Below, piece after piece: positions 6,506-9,262 of a stretch of DNA of 9,262 nucleotides. Both the position numbers and the translations under genes were made by a program. The notes beneath the pieces were generated by a model that saw only the letters and a list, made by a program, of their open reading frames with translations, was not told where the DNA came from and ran no database searches. The DNA comes from Planctomycetota bacterium (GTDB lineage: Bacteria > Planctomycetota > Planctomycetia > Isosphaerales > Isosphaeraceae): the NCBI GenBank assembly GCA_021807585.1, contig JAKBCQ010000051.1, forward strand, positions 1 to 9,262, given 5' to 3'. Position 1 is the first letter of the stretch. Every line of letters starts with the position of its first letter.

Positions 6506-7189
6506 CTACGTGTCGATATTCGGATCAAGAAGCGTCCCCTCGCGTCGCAGGAATTCGTCACGGTCGATCGAACGAAAGCGAAGCGAATCGCCCGCTTGAA
6601 TCGGGAAAATCTCACGCTCGAAATCGACGATCCGAAGCGGAGTTCGACCGAGAATCCGCCACCCTCCCGGCGAATCGCTCGGGTAAACGCCGGTTTGCCG
6701 TCCCGCGATCGCGACCGACCCCGCGGGCGCCCGAGACCTTGGCGATTCCAGCCGTGGAACCCCCGTCAACCGCTCCGAAAGATATCCCCCATAAGGAAAA
6801 CCGGGCTGAAACCCGATCGCAAACACATGATAATTTCGGCTTGTGTGTTCATTTATCACGTCCTCCATGGACAAGCCGAGCCGCTCGGCTACATCGGCAA
6901 GATCGGCGCCGTCGTAGAGCACGGGAAGAACGATCGTCGCGGCGGGTTGTTTTTCGACCGCTCGCGGCTCGATCGATTCGAGATCAATCACCAGCTCATC
7001 GGGATCGACGCGATCGGGATTGAAATAAACCGCGGCCGATCGGTAAGCCAGAACGAAGTCGTCGACCCCCGCGAACGATCGAATTCGAGCTGCGAAATAC
7101 CACGACCGCGCTCGCTCTTCATCCTTAAAGCGAATCAGAAAAGCGCGATCGCCGAGCGGTACGATATCCAACTGTTTTGATTTTTCCAT
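6506..7189 (-). CDS. pxpB: 5-oxoprolinase subunit PxpB (KipI/AHS1 family)
   Basis: The 227-residue product is close to E. coli PxpB (YbgJ) in length. The N-terminus has the family's GDRAFLIRF (13-21). The C-terminal part carries the conserved IGFQPGFPYGGYL (125-137), PRLESPRSRAPAGSVAIAG (145-163) and RQTGVYPSDSPGGWRILGRT (164-183). His115 aligns with the conserved His before the GFxPGFPY motif. PxpB and PxpC together resemble the two halves of allophanate-hydrolase-type carboxyltransferase domains and probably handle the phosphorylated intermediate. It is the first gene of the cluster, so the order is B-A-C. The leader from the predicted promoter is only about 18 bases, AT-rich and without a Shine-Dalgarno sequence. 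Confidence 0.95.
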   Translation of the reverse strand: MEKSKQLDIVPLGDRAFLIRFKDEERARSWYFAARIRSFAGVDDFVLAYRSAAVYFNPDRVDPDELVIDLESIEPRAVEKQPAATIVLPVLYDGADLADVAERLGLSMEDVINEHTSRNYHVFAIGFQPGFPYGGYLSERLTGVPRLESPRSRAPAGSVAIAGRQTGVYPSDSPGGWRILGRTPLRIVDFEREIFPIQAGDSLRFRSIDRDEFLRREGTLLDPNIDT

Positions 7190-7213
7190 AATATTTTATT
7201 AATACCATTAGAT

Positions 7214-7242
7214 ATTATACACTTGTCTCGTTGTTTGATCAC
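7214..7242 (-). promoter_or_regulatory. Candidate promoter of the pxpBAC cluster
   Basis: Read on the minus strand, a perfect TATAAT (7219-7214) lies 17 bases after GTGATC (7242-7237), which keeps the TGA core of a -35 box. It sits in a stretch (7176-7225) with only 9 G or C in 50 bases by hand count, in sharp contrast to the surroundings. Transcription would begin near 7207, giving a leader of about 18 bases before pxpB. On the plus strand, TTGATT (7177-7182) and TAATAC (7200-7205), or an isolated TACAAT (7309-7314), could serve the divergent gene but match less well. Confidence 0.5.
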
Positions 7243-7368
7243 ACCGCCGAATCGGATCGATCCTGGAAAACCTTGTGGAATCGCGCGACGATCGATCGAC
7301 CTTCGCGGTACAATATCATACGGCCTTGTGCGAAACGACCCGCGTCACGGGCGTGGAGATCCAGGATC

Positions 7369-8694
7369 ATGGCGTTCACATCGATATCGATCGGCTTACC
7401 GTTCATTCTCATCGGTTTTTTCACCGCCCCCCCAAAAAAACGCGACGCCGATCCCCCCGCCGCGGAAACGGTTACGCTCAAAGACGGGACCGTGCTCCGG
7501 GGACTGATTCTGGATTCAACGACGGGACCTCGGGGTAAGATCACGGTCGCCGTCCGACGTTCCTCGATCGCCAAAACCGCGCCCGTTTGGGCGAAACGTC
7601 GCTTCGATCAAGAGCGGGCGTCGTGGCGCGACGCCGTTCGTGAACGCGCGGGACGACTCAAATCGTGGCGGGCCGAGCGACGTGACGGCCCCGGAGTCGA
7701 TCGCAGGCTTTCCAGTTGGATCGACGATCAGATCGCCTCGCTCGCTCGCACCGAAAACCAGCCCGATTCTCCCTTGTTCGTCGCCGTGATCGATCGTCGC
7801 GACGTCCGTTCGGCCGATCGGCGCACCGCGGATCAAACGAGGCTCATCAGGAAAGCGTGGCTCCTCGGAATCGCCGATCCCGAGACGATGAAAACGAGCG
7901 AACTCAAAGGGACGCTCGAAGCTCGCGGAGTCGTCACCGACACGCGCGATCCGGCTTCGATCGCCGATCTTTTACCGCCGATTCAGGAGCCCGAGGATCG
8001 CTGGATGATCCGTCGCGCCGCGACCGAGGTCAAATTCGACGAAGGAAATCGATTCATCCGACAAGGGCCGATGATCATCCCCGATCTCAAACCCGGCCAG
8101 GCGCTCCCCGGGGCGAACGGACAACCCGTCGATCTAAAAGCAGGTCTGGATGTCTTGAAATCACTGTTAGGCGGAGGCGACGGAGTCGATCCCCTCGTCA
8201 CGACGCTCAAGGGGCTTGCCGATCAGGGACGCGCCGGGGCGATCGTGACCGAGCTCGATATGGCGGCCGATCTCAGCCGGATCGAGGTCCGAACGACAAT
8301 GTTCGTTCGTTCACCAGAAGGCCCCTGGGTTCCCATTATGACCAAAAGCGGCGGAGGTAGGCCCGAAGACGCCGCCGATCAAAACGCTCAGGATCTCGCC
8401 GCCGACCCGACCGTCAAACAAACGTTTGATTTGATCGAATCGCTCGGATTCGGCCAAATCGATCCGGGGCTGAAGAATCGCGCGCTCAAGGTGGGGGTTG
8501 CAACTCGGGCGGCGCTGGGACAATCTCGGGTCGCCTTTAATGACGAACTTGATCGGATCGCTCTCCCCGTGGGTCGTTCGTCCGCCCCCGCGAATCAAGC
8601 CGCCGACAAGCCCGCGGCCGCGGAAAATCCAGCCGAAAAGAAGGAAGGGGCGGCGCCCGATCGGGCGGGTTCCAATGTTCAAAAAGATAACTAA
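7369..8694 (+). CDS. Planctomycete-type secreted or membrane-anchored protein of unknown function
   Basis: The 441-residue product begins with a hydrophobic segment (FTSISIGLPFILIGFF, residues 3-18) followed by a basic stretch. It is either exported or anchored with the bulk outside the cytoplasm. Residues 33-46 (ETVTLKDGTVLRGL) form a short beta-rich start, followed by a long region rich in Arg, Asp and Trp. The middle has a Gly-rich turn (LLGGGDGVD) before an Ile/Thr/Val-rich segment. The last 40 residues are low complexity (Ala, Pro, Lys, Glu). I recognise no enzyme motif or cysteine pattern. The opening is of a kind I associate with unassigned planctomycete proteins; that is recall and was not tested. 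ATG 7369 is preferred over an open frame from 7231 because GGAG (7355-7358) lies 10 bases upstream and the signal-like segment starts there. It diverges from the pxp genes. Confidence 0.75.
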   Translation: MAFTSISIGLPFILIGFFTAPPKKRDADPPAAETVTLKDGTVLRGLILDSTTGPRGKITVAVRRSSIAKTAPVWAKRRFDQERASWRDAVRERAGRLKSWRAERRDGPGVDRRLSSWIDDQIASLARTENQPDSPLFVAVIDRRDVRSADRRTADQTRLIRKAWLLGIADPETMKTSELKGTLEARGVVTDTRDPASIADLLPPIQEPEDRWMIRRAATEVKFDEGNRFIRQGPMIIPDLKPGQALPGANGQPVDLKAGLDVLKSLLGGGDGVDPLVTTLKGLADQGRAGAIVTELDMAADLSRIEVRTTMFVRSPEGPWVPIMTKSGGGRPEDAADQNAQDLAADPTVKQTFDLIESLGFGQIDPGLKNRALKVGVATRAALGQSRVAFNDELDRIALPVGRSSAPANQAADKPAAAENPAEKKEGAAPDRAGSNVQKDN

Positions 8695-8730
8695 TTCGGC
8701 ACGTGTTGTGAAATTGCGGGTCGATCGCGA

Positions 8731-8759
8731 TTGAGCGTCGGGTCGCGACCGGTTATGTT
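8731..8759 (+). promoter_or_regulatory. Candidate promoter of fabI
   Basis: TTGAGC (8731-8736, 4 of 6) and TATGTT (8754-8759, 4 of 6) are spaced by the optimal 17 bases, shortly after the stop codon of the upstream gene. Transcription would start near 8766, so the fabI leader would be about 168 bases and begin with the hairpin at 8769-8813. Confidence 0.4.
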
Positions 8760-8768
8760 AAGAGCCTT

Positions 8769-8813
8769 GCGATTTTCGAGAGTAGGTCGGCGCGCGCTTC
8801 GCTCTCGAATCGC
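8769..8813 (+). other. Stem-loop in the fabI leader
   Basis: GCGATTTTCGAGAG (8769-8782) pairs with CTCTCGAATCGC (8802-8813). This gives 12 base pairs with a two-base T bulge and a 19-base loop. No T-run follows, so it does not look like a Rho-independent terminator of the preceding gene. It may stabilise or regulate the leader transcript; the sequence alone cannot tell. A second small hairpin (GCCG 8900-8903, GCCG complement at 8908-8911) lies just before the ribosome binding site. Confidence 0.4.
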
Positions 8814-8933
8814 CCGATCCGATCGTCACGAGAATCGATCCGGTCGCTTCGTCGCCGCGCGATACGCGTTCGATCGGTCGCGATCGTCGGCTTCCGGTCG
8901 CCGAGTTCGGCCGGCTTTTAAGGATATCAAGAT

Positions 8934-9262
8934 ATGCCGTTGTTTTCAGGCAAAAAGGGTTTGATTCTGGGGGTCGCGAACGAGTTCAGTATCGCCTGGG
9001 CGATCTCGAAGCAATTGCTCGATCAGGGCGCCGAACTCGGTTTCACGCACCTTCCCGGCGATAAGATGGAACGGCGGGTGCGCAAGCTCGCCGATCCGAT
9101 CGGCGCCAAATTGATTACGTCGTGCGACGTTCAAAAGGACGACGACGTCGCCCGCGTTTTCAAAGAGGCGGGCGAGATTTACGGATCGCTCGATTTCGTC
9201 CTCCATTCGATCGCATTCGCTCCGATTGACGACATTAAATGTGCATTTGTAAACTCCAGTCG
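8934..9262 (+). CDS. fabI: Enoyl-[acyl-carrier-protein] reductase FabI (partial, N-terminal 109 residues)
   Basis: This is the start of a short-chain dehydrogenase-type enoyl-ACP reductase. FabI reduces trans-2-enoyl-ACP with NAD(P)H in the last step of each fatty acid elongation cycle, in the cytoplasm. The first residues ([20 protein letters not shown]) match the family, with the atypical NAD-binding motif [12 protein letters not shown] at 13-24. Further support comes from [10 protein letters not shown] (E. coli: GAELAFTY), CDVQKDDDV and HSIAFAP at 91-97. The frame runs open to the window edge, where the catalytic Tyr and Lys would follow. The start is well supported: AAGGA at 8920-8924 lies nine bases before ATG 8934. 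It appears to be transcribed from its own promoter after a 239-base spacer. Confidence 0.95.
   Translation, partial: MPLFSGKKGLILGVANEFSIAWAISKQLLDQGAELGFTHLPGDKMERRVRKLADPIGAKLITSCDVQKDDDVARVFKEAGEIYGSLDFVLHSIAFAPIDDIKCAFVNSS

Noticed and set aside
6377..7180. 267-residue open frame on the plus strand
   Set aside because: It lies antisense to pxpB and pxpA, which have clear family motifs. Its translation is Arg/Pro/Ile-rich without recognisable domains. Open antisense frames are expected in GC-rich DNA full of CGATCG.
7231..7368. 46-residue upstream extension of the unknown protein
   Set aside because: No ribosome binding site or hydrophobic start is present there, while ATG 7369 has GGAG and begins a signal-like segment.
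1..9262. CRISPR array, insertion sequence, tRNA or rRNA
   Set aside because: No regularly spaced repeats, terminal inverted repeats with a transposase, or cloverleaf/rRNA-like segments were seen on either strand by eye.

Overview
This window looks like a chromosomal segment of a planctomycete, probably from the Isosphaera/Singulisphaera group. That assignment is inferred from the GC-rich DNA, the loosely packed genes with weak ribosome binding sites, the very frequent CGATCG palindrome, and proteins of a type common in that phylum. No rRNA or marker gene is present to prove it.

Region 1 (1-4753, all on +) starts with the tail of an unidentified gene that ends in a hydrophobic segment. Next come a secreted single-domain retropepsin-like aspartic protease, a small acylphosphatase (both catalytic residues present), an ABC-2 type membrane permease with no ATPase beside it, and a 673-residue ABC exporter-like protein. 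The last has the normal membrane-plus-nucleotide-binding layout, but most of its ATP-handling motifs are eroded, so it reads as a pseudo-ATPase. It is the most unusual object in the window.

Region 2 (4827-7189, all on -) is a compact pxpB-pxpA-pxpC cluster for ATP-dependent 5-oxoprolinase, which recycles 5-oxoproline to glutamate. pxpA and pxpC overlap in a GTGA. A convergent gap of 73 bases containing a fourfold CCGCAAA tandem repeat separates it from the ABC gene. Transcription appears to start in an 18 percent GC island near 7176-7225, which holds a perfect TATAAT.

Region 3 (7369-9262, on +) holds a secreted or membrane-anchored protein of unknown function, divergent from the pxp genes. 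After a 239-base spacer with a good promoter candidate and a long hairpin comes the start of fabI, the enoyl-ACP reductase of fatty acid synthesis, cut off by the window edge.

Apart from the pxp cluster, the neighbours show no shared pathway. No mobile element, CRISPR array, tRNA or rRNA was seen.
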